Source of the DNA: a bacterium 1XD21-13
GTDB taxonomy: Bacteria; Bacillota; Clostridia; Lachnospirales; Lachnospiraceae
Assembly (NCBI GenBank): GCA_009917555.1
Contig: QZDX01000019.1
Location: forward strand, 1-64,000
Direction: 5' to 3'
DNA length: 64,000 nucleotides
The notes beneath the pieces were generated by a model. The model saw nothing but the letters and a program-made list of their open reading frames with translations. It did no database searches and was not told the origin of the DNA. The position numbers and the translations under genes were made by a program. This document shows positions 36,361 through 45,655 of this stretch, piece after piece (the first letter of the stretch is position 1; each line of letters begins with the position of its first letter).

Positions 36361-37110
36361 CTATGCCACCTCCTTATCTTTCTTGTCTTCACCGAAGAGG
36401 TAAAGAATGAAGGCAATGATTGCACCGAATACGGTGATAGCCATAGTTCCCAGTCCCAGGAACTGTGCCAGGAAGAAGCCCAGGAAGAAGAACGGAAGCA
36501 GCTTTTTGGTCTGACTTAAATAGTTCAGCAGCATTCCAATACCAAGTGCAGGGAGAATTCCTCCGACCATTGCGAATCCGTCAATAATCCACTGAGGCAT
36601 AGCTGCCAGCCAGTCACCTACAACAGCACCCTTCATAACGATGAGGAATGCAGGACCGCCGTTGATGATTAGGGATACAAAGAAGGAAGGTACGTAGTTA
36701 TAAAAACGGATCATCTTAAGATCGCCCTTTGCTGCGGCCTTGTCAGCCATATGTACCCACACAGAGTTTACGGACATGTAAATGTTCCAAATCATAACTG
36801 CAACGGATCCCAGAAGTACACCGATGGTAGTAGCTGTGTTCATATCCAACCCAGATACCAAACCTAAAGCTGTACCTACGGAGCCTGCAAACATTGCATT
36901 GCCGGGCATGGAGCCACCGGCTGTAATAAATCCTACATAGGGCAGGTTGATAGCTGCTGCCAGCATCATGCCTTCCATAGGCTGCCCCATTACAATACCT
37001 ACAAGGAAACCGGACCAGATAGGATAAAGCCAGGTTCTTGTGATTACATGGCTGAACCACCATGAACTACATGTAGCGATAAGCGCTACCAAAATTGCAC
37101 GAACAATCAT
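36361..37110 (-). CDS. PTS mannose-family IIC component (second operon)
   Basis: A 249-residue polytopic membrane subunit. Family segments are WSGFLVGIVMGQPMEGMMLAAAINLPYVGFITAGG near residue 35 (shown here only as landmark ends WSGFLVG and FITAGG) and LPALGIGMLLNYL. The start 37110 is preferred because AAAAGGAG lies just upstream, against an earlier ATG that sits before that site. It is co-transcribed with IID. Confidence 0.9.
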   Translation of the reverse strand: MIVRAILVALIATCSSWWFSHVITRTWLYPIWSGFLVGIVMGQPMEGMMLAAAINLPYVGFITAGGSMPGNAMFAGSVGTALGLVSGLDMNTATTIGVLLGSVAVMIWNIYMSVNSVWVHMADKAAAKGDLKMIRFYNYVPSFFVSLIINGGPAFLIVMKGAVVGDWLAAMPQWIIDGFAMVGGILPALGIGMLLNYLSQTKKLLPFFFLGFFLAQFLGLGTMAITVFGAIIAFILYLFGEDKKDKEVA

Positions 37111-37232
37111 GTTTTTTTCTCCTTTTTTCATAGTATTTGTTTACGTGTGCATCCATTTTGTGATTCTAATACCACCTCCCTCGTTTTCTTTGCACCTTTC
37201 GGCACAGCACTGCGACGCCCTAAGATGCATGT

Positions 37233-37248
37233 GGTCTGATATCAGACC
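37233..37248. repeat. Perfect 16-base palindrome between HPr and IIC genes
   Basis: GGTCTGAT is followed directly by its complement ATCAGACC. It lies in the 163-base gap inside the minus-strand operon. No promoter or terminator features accompany it; it could be a protein-binding site or a compact RNA hairpin. Confidence 0.45.
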
Positions 37249-37273
37249 GGTAAATGCTCCGTATTGATTCCGC

Positions 37274-37534
37274 TTATTCGTCCAGAGCATCTATATATGC
37301 AATGATCTGTTCCAGAGCCTGGGCTTCATCAGGACCCTCCGCGGCAATCTGAACCGTAGTTCCCTGCTTCAGACATCCGCCGAGTACGCTGAACATACTC
37401 TTACCATTACAGACCGTGCTGTCACTGGAAATTGTAATATCGCTTTGAAATGTCCGGCACAGCTTTACCAGCTGAGCTGCGGGCCGGGCGTGCAAACCGG
37501 TTTTGTTTTTTACAAGTGTTGTACCCTGTAGCAT
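37274..37534 (-). CDS. HPr-family phosphocarrier protein
   Basis: An 86-residue HPr. The phosphorylated histidine lies in KNKTGLHARPAAQL near residue 15, and a serine in the GKSMF segment matches the regulatory Ser46 position. The surrounding sequence differs from housekeeping HPr (CNGKSMFSVLGGCLKQG). AAGGAG precedes the ATG. Placement between a IIB gene and the IIC gene suggests a dedicated phosphocarrier for this PTS or its regulator, in addition to the general HPr expected elsewhere in the genome. Confidence 0.9.
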   Translation of the reverse strand: MLQGTTLVKNKTGLHARPAAQLVKLCRTFQSDITISSDSTVCNGKSMFSVLGGCLKQGTTVQIAAEGPDEAQALEQIIAYIDALDE

Positions 37535-37583
37535 TTCAATCTCCTTCCACTGTTTATTTTTATATCTCTCTATCCTTTATGCC

Positions 37584-38060
37584 TCAAACCAAATCCCGGA
37601 AATGAATCTTATTCTCTCCGTAAACGACCTGGACATAAACTTCTGTTCCGTTGTGCTCAAGCTCCTGAAATATGGAAATTTCACTGTTCGCCGCATATAA
37701 GCCCCGGCACAGATGCTTTCGTGAGGGCCCAGCGGACATGCCGCCGATATTCACGGAATCCGGATGGTAGCCCAGATTCCAAAGCTGCTGAATGACCTCC
37801 GGCGATTTTACCAGAAGAATGGTGTTTGGTGGTGTCTGATCCATTTCCTTCTGAATATAGGCGCTGCCTGTTGCAATATCAAGGATTTTAAGATTTATAT
37901 TGGATGGAAGTGCCATAGTTAAAACTGTCTCTGCAAAGGGATCATGAGCCAGATGGTCGTCAATTACGAGAATCTCACGAACCTGCAGACGTTTGGCCCA
38001 GGAGGCCAAGACCTGACCGTGTATCAGGCGTTCATCTATTCGATTCAAAACGATATTCAT
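37584..38060 (-). CDS. PTS mannose-family IIB component (second operon, copy 2)
   Basis: A 158-residue IIB with active histidine in RIDERLIHGQV near residue 15 and VNIGGMSAGPSRK. It is the first gene of the minus-strand operon, just downstream of the promoter at 38131-38180. It differs substantially from the IIB at 33813. It could phosphorylate a second sugar, or act as the signalling IIB for the divergent LevR-like regulator. Confidence 0.9.
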   Translation of the reverse strand: MNIVLNRIDERLIHGQVLASWAKRLQVREILVIDDHLAHDPFAETVLTMALPSNINLKILDIATGSAYIQKEMDQTPPNTILLVKSPEVIQQLWNLGYHPDSVNIGGMSAGPSRKHLCRGLYAANSEISIFQELEHNGTEVYVQVVYGENKIHFRDLV

Positions 38061-38130
38061 AAACTCGCCTCATCCTTTTCCTTGACAATCGAATGCTTTT
38101 AGGAAGCTGCAAGTAAATTCTGCTATTGAT

Positions 38131-38180
38131 TGTGTCTTCCCTATGACACAAATATTATCTGATAAAAACACGCTTGTCAA
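38131..38180 (-). promoter_or_regulatory. Sigma-70-type promoter with TGTGTC/GACACA operator
   Basis: On the minus strand TTGACA (complement at 38175-38180), 17 bases and TAATAT (38152-38157) form a near-consensus promoter for the PTS operon. Immediately downstream, TGTGTC (38131-38136) and GACACA (38145-38150) form an inverted repeat with an 8-base centre over the expected start. No sigma-54 -24/-12 element is visible in the 389-base gap 38061-38449. Confidence 0.7.
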
Positions 38181-38329
38181 ATTTCTGCCGAAAAATTTTC
38201 TTTACAGATCTGTGTAATTAGTCAAAATATATAAAAATGAATTTAGCTTATGATAATTTTTATGCATTTCATTTATGGATTCAGAACCAGAATTATTATA
38301 AAATATATAGTGTCACTTATATGGCTGGA

Positions 38330-38370
38330 TTTTGACACGGATATTGATTTAAAACAAGTTTGTGTCAAAA
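38330..38370. promoter_or_regulatory. Inverted repeat upstream of the regulator gene
   Basis: TTTTGACAC at 38330-38338 is repeated inverted as GTGTCAAAA at 38362-38370. Both contain the same TGTGTC-type core as the operator at 38131-38150, so the regulator encoded at 38450 may bind both and control itself. The rest of the gap is AT-rich. Confidence 0.5.
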
Positions 38371-38449
38371 AACAAAGCCATTTTGACAGTGATTTCTAAA
38401 AAAAATATAAATTTTTTCTTAATTGGTGTTTAGATTTTGGAGGTTTTCT

Positions 38450-40942
38450 ATGAGTCAAGCAGATCGCCTGAACAGACAGGCGCGTGTCCTGGCGGCTGTC
38501 CAGGAAAATACACAGGCAGTTATTAACAGCTCATCCAATGAGCTGCCGGGAATTCATGCGGGCACCATTGCGGAGACACTTCGCATGGATCGGGCCAATG
38601 TGGCCAGAGAGCTGAACAATCTGTACCGAAGCGGACAGCTGATTAAAATTCAGGGCAAGCCAACCCTCTATATCTGCCGCTCCATACTGTCGAAGGAGTA
38701 TCCAAAGGTATTTTTCCCCTCCACTCTGCCCAAGGGTGGACAGCTTTTGGATTATGTTTCCGCCTCCACACAGCCTCAGACACCGGTACAGGACCAGAGG
38801 CTGGAGGCTGTGTCAACTCTGGAGACCATGCCCGGTGCCAATAAGACCTTGAAGTCGGCCATTCTACATGCGAAGGCGGCAGTGATGTATCCCTCCCATG
38901 ATCTGCATGTCTTGATTACGGGCAATATTGGAGTTGGAAAAAATACCTTGGCCCGAGAGATGTACACCTATGCGGTCAATCACAGAGGCTTTGCCGGGGA
39001 CGCGCCGTTTATTACCATTAATTGCAGGGAGCAGAACGTATCGCCGCAGCTTCTGATGAATCAGATTTTTGGCTGTACCAGGGATGCGGCGCTCAAGGAG
39101 GAGAAGGCCCAGAAGGGTCTGATTGAGAGGGCGGCAGGAGGAATCCTGTGCCTCAATGCCATAGAGTGCCTGCCTGTAACGGTTCAGGATGCCCTGATCA
39201 CTCTGCTGGAGAAAAATACCTACACCCGTATGGGGGAGGCCTCCGTGGTGCGCTATTCCAGTGCCATGATCATTGCCACCTCTACGGAGAAGCCGGATGC
39301 CGCTGTGCTGGCAGATCTGAGCCAGAGATTTTCTGTCCGGATTCATATTCCCGATCTGCGCAGCTGGAGTCTGCGGGAGATTGCGGAGCTCTTGATTCAG
39401 GCCTTCCAAAAAGAGGCTTCCTCCACAAGCCTGAGCTTTCAGGTGCCGCGGGAAACCTTTTCCATGCTTCTTCGGGCTTCCTATCCGGGCAACCTGGGAG
39501 ATTTGATCAGTGTGGTCCGCATGACCTGTGCTATGGCAGTTCAGGAATTTTTTTCCACATCGCCCCGGCCAAAGACCATAGAGCTCTCGCCCCGGCACCT
39601 TCAGCCGGAGCTCTTATCCGGTATTCGGGAGAACCCTGTATATGAGGCAGAGATTTCCAAGCTGCTGGGGGAAATGGAATTGGAATATATTACTTTCAAT
39701 CCCAACGGCTTTTTCAGCAACCGTCTGGTGGCGCCGCAGCTTTTGAAGCTGCTTCACCAGGAGCCGGAGACCAGGGAGGGAGCCGGCGCGGAGGATGCGG
39801 CCGTGTTGTCTGCAGCTCTGACCGAGGCAAAGCCCTGGCTTGAGAAGGGCTTAATACCCGGAGAGATCACCTGGCGCATGCTGGAAAAGCAGTTCACCAA
39901 AAAGCTGGTTCAGACCGCAAGGGAGACTGTGAGCACCTTTCCGGTGTTTTCCAGCTTGTGCGAATCGCCGGAGAGCTTTTATCTGCTCCTTAGCTGCCTT
40001 TTTGATATTCTTCAGGGGAGGATTCTGCCGCCGGAGCCGGAGCATGGGATTTGGCTTCATCTACAGAAGATCTGTTCCTTTGAAGCTGCCTGCGCTCAGG
40101 CCCTCTGTAAGATTGGGGAGCGGGGGGTTTCCGATTATGAGCGGATGATTTTGACAGCCTGCCTTCACAAGCTGCGTTCCCACAATGAATTTTGCAAAAT
40201 TCCCATTTTGCTGGTATTCCATGGAAGAGGCATTGCGGAGGCTATGGCCCACTATGTGAACCATGTTCTGGAGCGGGCGGTGGTGGTTGGGTTCAGTATT
40301 CCGGAGGGGCTGCCCTTTAATGAGCTTTTAAAGCAGCTTGCGGATGCCGTGCGCAGATTGGATCAGGGCTTTGGGCTTCTTTTGGCGGTAGATGCGGAAT
40401 CCTTAAGCAGCCTGCACGAATATTTGCTTCCTCTTACAGGAATCCAGATGCGGACAATCTCCGATGTGAGCCTGTCAGCGCTGCTGTCCATGGCAAGGCT
40501 GGCGCTCAAGGATAATATTACCCTGTATGAGCTGCATCAGGAGATAGGGGAGAACCTTCACAGCGGTACGGTTCTCACGGAGCCTACCTTTTTAAATCGG
40601 ATGGTGAATGAGATTTTGACGCCCTCTCTGACCTTCCTAAATCCAAATAAAGCTATTGACACCTTGAGCACTGCTCTGGATGCCGTTTTAAAGGATCTCG
40701 ATATCATTAAGTCCAATGAAATCACGGTAAAATTCATTTTCCATGGCTCCCATATGCTGGAGCGCCTGATTAGTGGGGATTCTTTGAAATACGATGGCTT
40801 AAAAGCCTTTGTAAATGAGAACAGCAGGCTGATGGCCGTAATAGAAAAGCATATGAATTATATTTCCGAGGTATTCGGCGTGTCAATCCCGGCCAACGAG
40901 CTGGCTTATTTGGCCGAGATTTTATTGCCATATCTTCAATAG
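38450..40942 (+). CDS. LevR-like PTS-responsive regulator with degenerate ATPase domain (second)
   Basis: An 830-residue regulator. A winged helix near 38-75 (IAETLRMDRANVARELNNLY) is followed by a AAA+ domain near 125-350, PRD1, an EIIA-like domain (ILLVFHGRGIAEAM) and a C-terminal PRD2. Walker A is GNIGVGKN, with the Ser/Thr lost. The Walker B equivalent near 231-239 reads GILCLNAIE, so the acidic pair is gone, and there is no GAFTGA loop. ATP hydrolysis and sigma-54 contact are therefore unlikely. TGGAGG precedes the ATG at 38450. It is divergent from the PTS operon it probably controls. Confidence 0.83.
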   Translation: MSQADRLNRQARVLAAVQENTQAVINSSSNELPGIHAGTIAETLRMDRANVARELNNLYRSGQLIKIQGKPTLYICRSILSKEYPKVFFPSTLPKGGQLLDYVSASTQPQTPVQDQRLEAVSTLETMPGANKTLKSAILHAKAAVMYPSHDLHVLITGNIGVGKNTLAREMYTYAVNHRGFAGDAPFITINCREQNVSPQLLMNQIFGCTRDAALKEEKAQKGLIERAAGGILCLNAIECLPVTVQDALITLLEKNTYTRMGEASVVRYSSAMIIATSTEKPDAAVLADLSQRFSVRIHIPDLRSWSLREIAELLIQAFQKEASSTSLSFQVPRETFSMLLRASYPGNLGDLISVVRMTCAMAVQEFFSTSPRPKTIELSPRHLQPELLSGIRENPVYEAEISKLLGEMELEYITFNPNGFFSNRLVAPQLLKLLHQEPETREGAGAEDAAVLSAALTEAKPWLEKGLIPGEITWRMLEKQFTKKLVQTARETVSTFPVFSSLCESPESFYLLLSCLFDILQGRILPPEPEHGIWLHLQKICSFEAACAQALCKIGERGVSDYERMILTACLHKLRSHNEFCKIPILLVFHGRGIAEAMAHYVNHVLERAVVVGFSIPEGLPFNELLKQLADAVRRLDQGFGLLLAVDAESLSSLHEYLLPLTGIQMRTISDVSLSALLSMARLALKDNITLYELHQEIGENLHSGTVLTEPTFLNRMVNEILTPSLTFLNPNKAIDTLSTALDAVLKDLDIIKSNEITVKFIFHGSHMLERLISGDSLKYDGLKAFVNENSRLMAVIEKHMNYISEVFGVSIPANELAYLAEILLPYLQ

Positions 40943-40967
40943 ATTAGAAGTGCCAAAAACGGCAGGC

Positions 40968-41801
40968 TTATTCCTGCGGGGGATTGGAGCTTGTTGCAGC
41001 TTCGGTGGAGCGCGGACGCTTCCAGAACTTTAGCCTTGCGCGGCGGCGAAGCTTGTTTACCTCTGTGGCCAATTCCTTTTGCTTAGAGGGATTGGCATAG
41101 GGGGCAAATTCTTCCCAACGGGCCAAGGCTTCCTCTCCGTGCAGGCAGAGAGCAAGAAGCTCACGGCGCATATCCCAGGCCTCGGTCATGCCCTGGGAGA
41201 GAGGCAGACGGCAGGCAGCCAGGGCAAGGTCCATGGGGTTATAGTCCTCCTCCAGGCCGATCTCCCCTTGGAGCTTCGCGGCATCGGTCATGGTTTTAAG
41301 TGCACCCTCAAGGAAGGAGGCCGGAATGTCTGGCTCTGTAAAATACTCCGCACAGAGGGAGGCGTAGCCATAGTAAACCTTTAGAATGGCTTTGTATTCC
41401 ACATCTGCTTTTAACAGAATCTTTTGAAATTCTTTTAATACCAGCTCCTTCTTTTCAAAGTTTACATCCTTTTGCAGAAGGGCGTATTCCAGCTTTTGCC
41501 ATTCATTACAGTGAATGTAGACGGCATTGGCATAAACGGAAAAAAGCTGCCGGGATTCCTCCCAAAAGTCCTGTTGAGGCATTTGCTTTAGAAGCTCTGC
41601 TGCCTGCTCCCAGGTATCTATAAGGGTCTCGCCCTTTACGGGAACGGCAGAAAGTCCAAGGCAAACCAGATAATGAAGACGAATGCGGGCATCCTCAGGG
41701 TACTGGGCCAGTAATGCGTGAAGCTCCTGGGCTGCTGTGTCGTAGCTTCCTTCTATCCATTTTTCTTTAGCAGCCTCAAATGCTGATTGTTTTTCTATCA
41801 T
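40968..41801 (-). CDS. TPR-like helical protein of unknown function
   Basis: A 277-residue soluble protein, nearly all helical, beginning with a TPR-like unit (AAKEKWIEGSYDTAAQELHALLAQYPEDARI). The C-terminus is basic and then low-complexity. The start 41801 follows AAAGGCGGA; a longer frame exists without a site. No catalytic motif is seen. It is transcribed alone and convergent with the regulator. A role in protein-protein contacts is the only reasonable inference. Confidence 0.65.
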   Translation of the reverse strand: MIEKQSAFEAAKEKWIEGSYDTAAQELHALLAQYPEDARIRLHYLVCLGLSAVPVKGETLIDTWEQAAELLKQMPQQDFWEESRQLFSVYANAVYIHCNEWQKLEYALLQKDVNFEKKELVLKEFQKILLKADVEYKAILKVYYGYASLCAEYFTEPDIPASFLEGALKTMTDAAKLQGEIGLEEDYNPMDLALAACRLPLSQGMTEAWDMRRELLALCLHGEEALARWEEFAPYANPSKQKELATEVNKLRRRARLKFWKRPRSTEAATSSNPPQE

Positions 41802-41943
41802 AAATAAATCCGCCTTTGTATATTTGCACTTGATCTTAGCTTTTTTATATTTTTCTGTCAAGTGCAAAAAAAGAGGCTTAAAATACTCTTTTCATTTCGG
41901 GGGAAAAATGATACAATAAATCCAGTAATATAAAACCGGCAGA

Positions 41944-42123
41944 GGATAACCCTAGAGACTTCCCAAAAGCAATGGAACAGGAAGCGCCGAAGAAGCAAAT
42001 GGGGAAGCGGATCGGCTTTCTCATGGAAACTGACAGGCAAAAGGAAGGTTATCCGACGGGACTCTGGAGAGAGCGGTCATACCGTCACCTACGTGGCTAT
42101 AACCAACTGGTAAAAGGACAGAG
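41944..42123 (+). ncRNA. Glycine riboswitch, one intact aptamer plus degenerate second aptamer
   Basis: Aptamer I spans 41944-42054. P1 is GGATAACC paired with GGTTATCC, the conserved GCGCCGAAGAAGCAAA and GACAGGCAAAAGGA blocks are present, and there is a 10-bp P3 arm (ATGGGGAAGC / GCTTTCTCAT). The inter-aptamer linker ACTCTGGAGAG follows. The second unit keeps a short P1 (CTCTG / CAGAG) and TGGTAAAAGGACAG, but the CCGAAGG core is replaced by CACCTACGTGG and the arms are very short. This matches singlet glycine riboswitches with a 3' ghost aptamer. A terminator follows directly. Confidence 0.8.
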
Positions 42124-42161
42124 AGGCAGATGCTTATATGGCATTTGTCTTTCTTTTTTTT
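42124..42161 (+). terminator. Riboswitch expression-platform terminator
   Basis: AGGCAGATGC (42124-42133) pairs with GCATTTGTCT (42141-42150), allowing G-U pairs, and is followed by TTCTTTTTTTT. It abuts the riboswitch, so ligand binding would decide read-through into the gene at 42238. Confidence 0.78.
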
Positions 42162-42237
42162 ATAGCTACGAGCCGGGCAGGGTAAATCTTAACAGAGTTT
42201 TGCCAAAGTGTTTGGAAAAGGAATAAGGATAAAAGCT

Positions 42238-43509
42238 ATGAGAATGATGCTGGTAGGAGCAGGCGCAGTGGGAGAATGTATTTTGAAGGTGCTGAAAAAG
42301 CGTGATCCAAAGGGAGAGTGGTTGGAGTATGTCTTAATCACCGATTACAGCAAGGAGCGGGCAGAAGAGGTGCTGGAGCATTTGCTGCACTGGCCGACCG
42401 GTAATGTGGAAAACGCCGTCAAGTATGAGGCTGCCTGTGTAGACGCCCATGATAAGTCTGAGCTGAAACGCCTGATAGAAGAGCACCGCATCAGCTTTGT
42501 CATGGACGCTGCCTCCCCCTTTGTGAGCAACTACATCTTTGACGCCGCCTACGAAGCCGGTGCCTCCTACGGCAATCTGGGAACCTGGTCTGTGCCCAAG
42601 GAGCACCCGGACTTCGGAACAGGCTTTGAGGGCAGCTACCTGGAGCCCATGACAAAATACAATTTCGACCGCCATGAGCAGTGGCGGGAAAAGGGTCTTA
42701 CCGCCTGCATCTGCCTTGGTATTGATCCCGGCGTAGTCAATGTATTTGCCAAATATGCGGCGGAATACCTTTTTGACGAGCTGTGGGAGGTCCACGTAAA
42801 GGACGGCGGAAACCTGGAGGAACCGGGAGCCCGGAAGGATACCATAGAATTTGGCTTCAACGTGTGGACCGTTCTGGACGAGGTGATGAACCCCAATGCG
42901 GAGTGGAGCCTGGAAAATGGCTTTTTGATCGAGGACGCCTTTGCCGGCGAAGAGGAGTTCCGGATGCCGGAACCCTTTGGTGTGAACCGGCTGGTAAAGG
43001 TAGAGCATGAAGAGGTTGTGACCATGCCCCGTTATCTCAAAAAATACGGCCTAAAAAAAGCCAGCTTTAAGATTGCCCTGGACGACAAGCTGCTGAATGC
43101 ATTGAGGGTTATCAATGCCCTGGGGCTTCGCAGCACCCGGCCCGTAGAGGTGGACGGGGTGAAGGTCATACCCAGAGATGTGGTGGCAGCCTGCGCCCCT
43201 CAGCCCAAGGACATCGGCGCCGAGATGACAGGGGGCATGTGCGTGGGGGTTCACTGTATAGGGAAAAAGGACGGAAAGAAAAAAGAATATTTCATTTACC
43301 AACCCTTTGACAATGGGGAATCTATGAAAACCTGGGGCATGCAGGCGGTAGTGGCCCAGACTGGCTTTGGGGCGGCCCTTGGGATAGAGCTTCTTGGCAA
43401 AGGTATCTGGAAAGACGCAGGGGTGTTCTCGCCGGAATATTTTCCGCCGAAGCCCTATATGGAGTTGATGGAGGAGGCGGGGTTGGAGTATGATATAGAG
43501 GAAAGGTAG
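42238..43509 (+). CDS. Saccharopine-dehydrogenase-family oxidoreductase
   Basis: A 423-residue NAD(P)-dependent enzyme of the saccharopine dehydrogenase / carboxynorspermidine synthase superfamily, which forms or splits a C-N bond between an amino acid or amine and a keto or aldehyde partner. The Rossmann motif is MLVGAGAVGECILK, followed by MDAASPFVSNYIFDAA and CLGIDPGVVNVFAKY. The ATG at 42238 is preferred over an upstream in-frame start for its AAGGAT site. It is under the glycine riboswitch and close to the polyamine transport operon. Whether it uses lysine, an amine or glycine-derived substrates is unknown. Confidence 0.8.
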   Translation: MRMMLVGAGAVGECILKVLKKRDPKGEWLEYVLITDYSKERAEEVLEHLLHWPTGNVENAVKYEAACVDAHDKSELKRLIEEHRISFVMDAASPFVSNYIFDAAYEAGASYGNLGTWSVPKEHPDFGTGFEGSYLEPMTKYNFDRHEQWREKGLTACICLGIDPGVVNVFAKYAAEYLFDELWEVHVKDGGNLEEPGARKDTIEFGFNVWTVLDEVMNPNAEWSLENGFLIEDAFAGEEEFRMPEPFGVNRLVKVEHEEVVTMPRYLKKYGLKKASFKIALDDKLLNALRVINALGLRSTRPVEVDGVKVIPRDVVAACAPQPKDIGAEMTGGMCVGVHCIGKKDGKKKEYFIYQPFDNGESMKTWGMQAVVAQTGFGAALGIELLGKGIWKDAGVFSPEYFPPKPYMELMEEAGLEYDIEER

Positions 43510-43514
43510 GTGAC

Positions 43515-45655
43515 ATGATGCGAACAGGGCTAAATCAGACACAGGAGGATATCCTACAATACATAAGCAAACGAACGCAGAAGCTTCCCAGAGTCTCCCC
43601 AGAAGTTTTTACAGCAAATCATTTGGCTGGAGAACTGAATATCAGTCGAAATTCTGCCAGTCAGTATTTAAATGAATTTGCCAGGGAGGGGATTTTGCTT
43701 AAAACAAATTCCAGGCCCGTATATTTTTTTAACCGGGAAGTGTTGGAAAACGAGTATCATATCCGAATCAACCGAAGTACCTTTGAGAGCATTGGGGAGT
43801 TTCAAGAAGTGATCCGCCGTTTGGCTATGAAGAAAAAGAATTTTGCCAAAGCAGTTGGAAATGATGCCGGACTGAGCTATGAGATCTCCTAATGTCGTAT
43901 GGCAGTCAACTATCCTCCCAGTGGCCTTCCTCTGCTGTTTGCTGGTGAGGAGGGAACTGGAAAGAGTCTTTTGGCGAAGCTGTCCTATGAGTATGCAGTG
44001 GATCAGGGCGTGATTCAATCCGAAGACTGTAAGTTTCGTTTGTTTTCTTGCCGCTCTTATGTAAATGAGCCCAGACAAGCGGAAAAGATTCTTTTTGGAG
44101 ATGAAAACAATAGAGGGTTGTTGGGGGCGGAAAACTCCGACATGATATATTTTAAGGATATTAACTGCCTGAGCAGGGAGCAGCAGGATCGAATTGCTAT
44201 GCATATGGAGGGCAGAAGGATATTCTTTTCTACGGCATTGTCCAACTTTGAAACCATGAGTCGTGTGCTTTTAGAAAAGATTCCGGTTATTGTACATCTG
44301 CCTGCATTGGAGGAACGCTCCTTAGCGGAAAAGGAACAGATGATTATTTACTATTATAAACAGGAATCCTTGCGTATTCACTGTCCAATCCGTATTAGCA
44401 GAAGGGCGCTGGAGCTTTTACTGAATTATCATTATGAAAGAAATATCAGCCAGCTAAAGGCTTGTGTACAGGCAAGCTGCATGAATGCCTTTCAGGGAAA
44501 TGAAGAGGAGAAGAGGCTGTCCGTTCAGGTGGCGCATTTACCGGAAGAGTTCTTTCGTGGAACGCGGCTTTCTGATAATTCCGGAGTATTTATGGGAAAG
44601 CCGGGGAAAGATTCGAAGTTTCTGGATATTGAGCAGCTCAATGTGCGTGTGAATTCTGACAAAGAGCAGCTTCTGCACCAGAACCTGTTGGAAAGCTACC
44701 GTCAGATGAAGCAGGGGGAGCTGTCCTTTGAAGCTATGATGAAAAAGAATCGGGAGACTGTGAACAGTTATTTTGATTATATGATATTTGAAAGGAACTA
44801 TTCCAATGAAAAAATCCGTGTAACCGAGCAGATTTTAACACAGATTTTTCAGGAGATGAACCAAAGATATGACGCGTCTCTTAGCTCCAATTTTGCCTTG
44901 GTGATGTCCCGCATTATCTATAACCGTATGCGTGACAATGTGGGAGAAAGCAAGCGGATGTTGAAAGATAGGGAAGAACTGTGGGAGCTGCAGCAGTATC
45001 TTCAGGGAGAGTGCAGGCGGGAATTTGGAATTATGGAGGAGATATCCAGCCTTTTTGAAACGCACCTGGAGCTTACGCTAGAGAGTGTGGAACAGCTTTT
45101 GTTATTGCTCAAAATATGCCAAAACCAAGAGCGAATCCATGGACTAAATACCAGGGTGCTGGTGGTATGCCATGGCTATTCCACAGCCAGCAGTATTGCG
45201 GATGTGGTAAATCAGATTTATGGAAAACGGGTTTTTGATGCTATTGATATGCCTATAGAAACAAAGACCTCCGTAGTGGTGGAACAGATGAGCGGTATCT
45301 GGAAACTGCCTTGAATGGAAATGTAATTATTATGGTTGACATTGGTTCGCTGGAAACCAATGATTCTTATCGAATCATTGAAAAAAAGAAAAAGGAAGAA
45401 GAGCTTAAGCAGTTTCATCGGAATCTGCTTAAGAATTTTTCCTTACAGAATGTAATTGAGTACCTTACGATTTTAAATGCGGACAAGGTGCTGGAGTTTG
45501 TGGATGAGACGCTGGAGCAGCTTCAGATTGCCCTTGGTCGCCGGTTTTGTGCAAAGACAATTATCGGGCTTAATATTCACATAAGCTGTCTGGTAGAGCT
45601 TCCTATCAGTGAAATTCATTATGTATGGGACTATATTTATCATGATGCCAGTTAA
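43515..45655 (+). pseudogene. Broken LevR-like regulator
   Basis: Three collinear fragments of one regulator. The first (winged helix, SRNSASQYLNEFAREG) ends at an in-frame TAA at 43890-43892. The same frame resumes at once with CRMAVNYPPSGLP and an intact Walker A GEEGTGKS. A one-base loss near 45294-45296 then shifts the frame from EQMSG to YLETALNGNVIIMVDIGSLE. After that, most of the EIIA end and any IIB-like part are missing, and only part of PRD2 remains before the final stop. No GAFTGA loop is present. It follows the saccharopine-dehydrogenase-family gene by five bases and has no PTS beside it. Confidence 0.82.
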
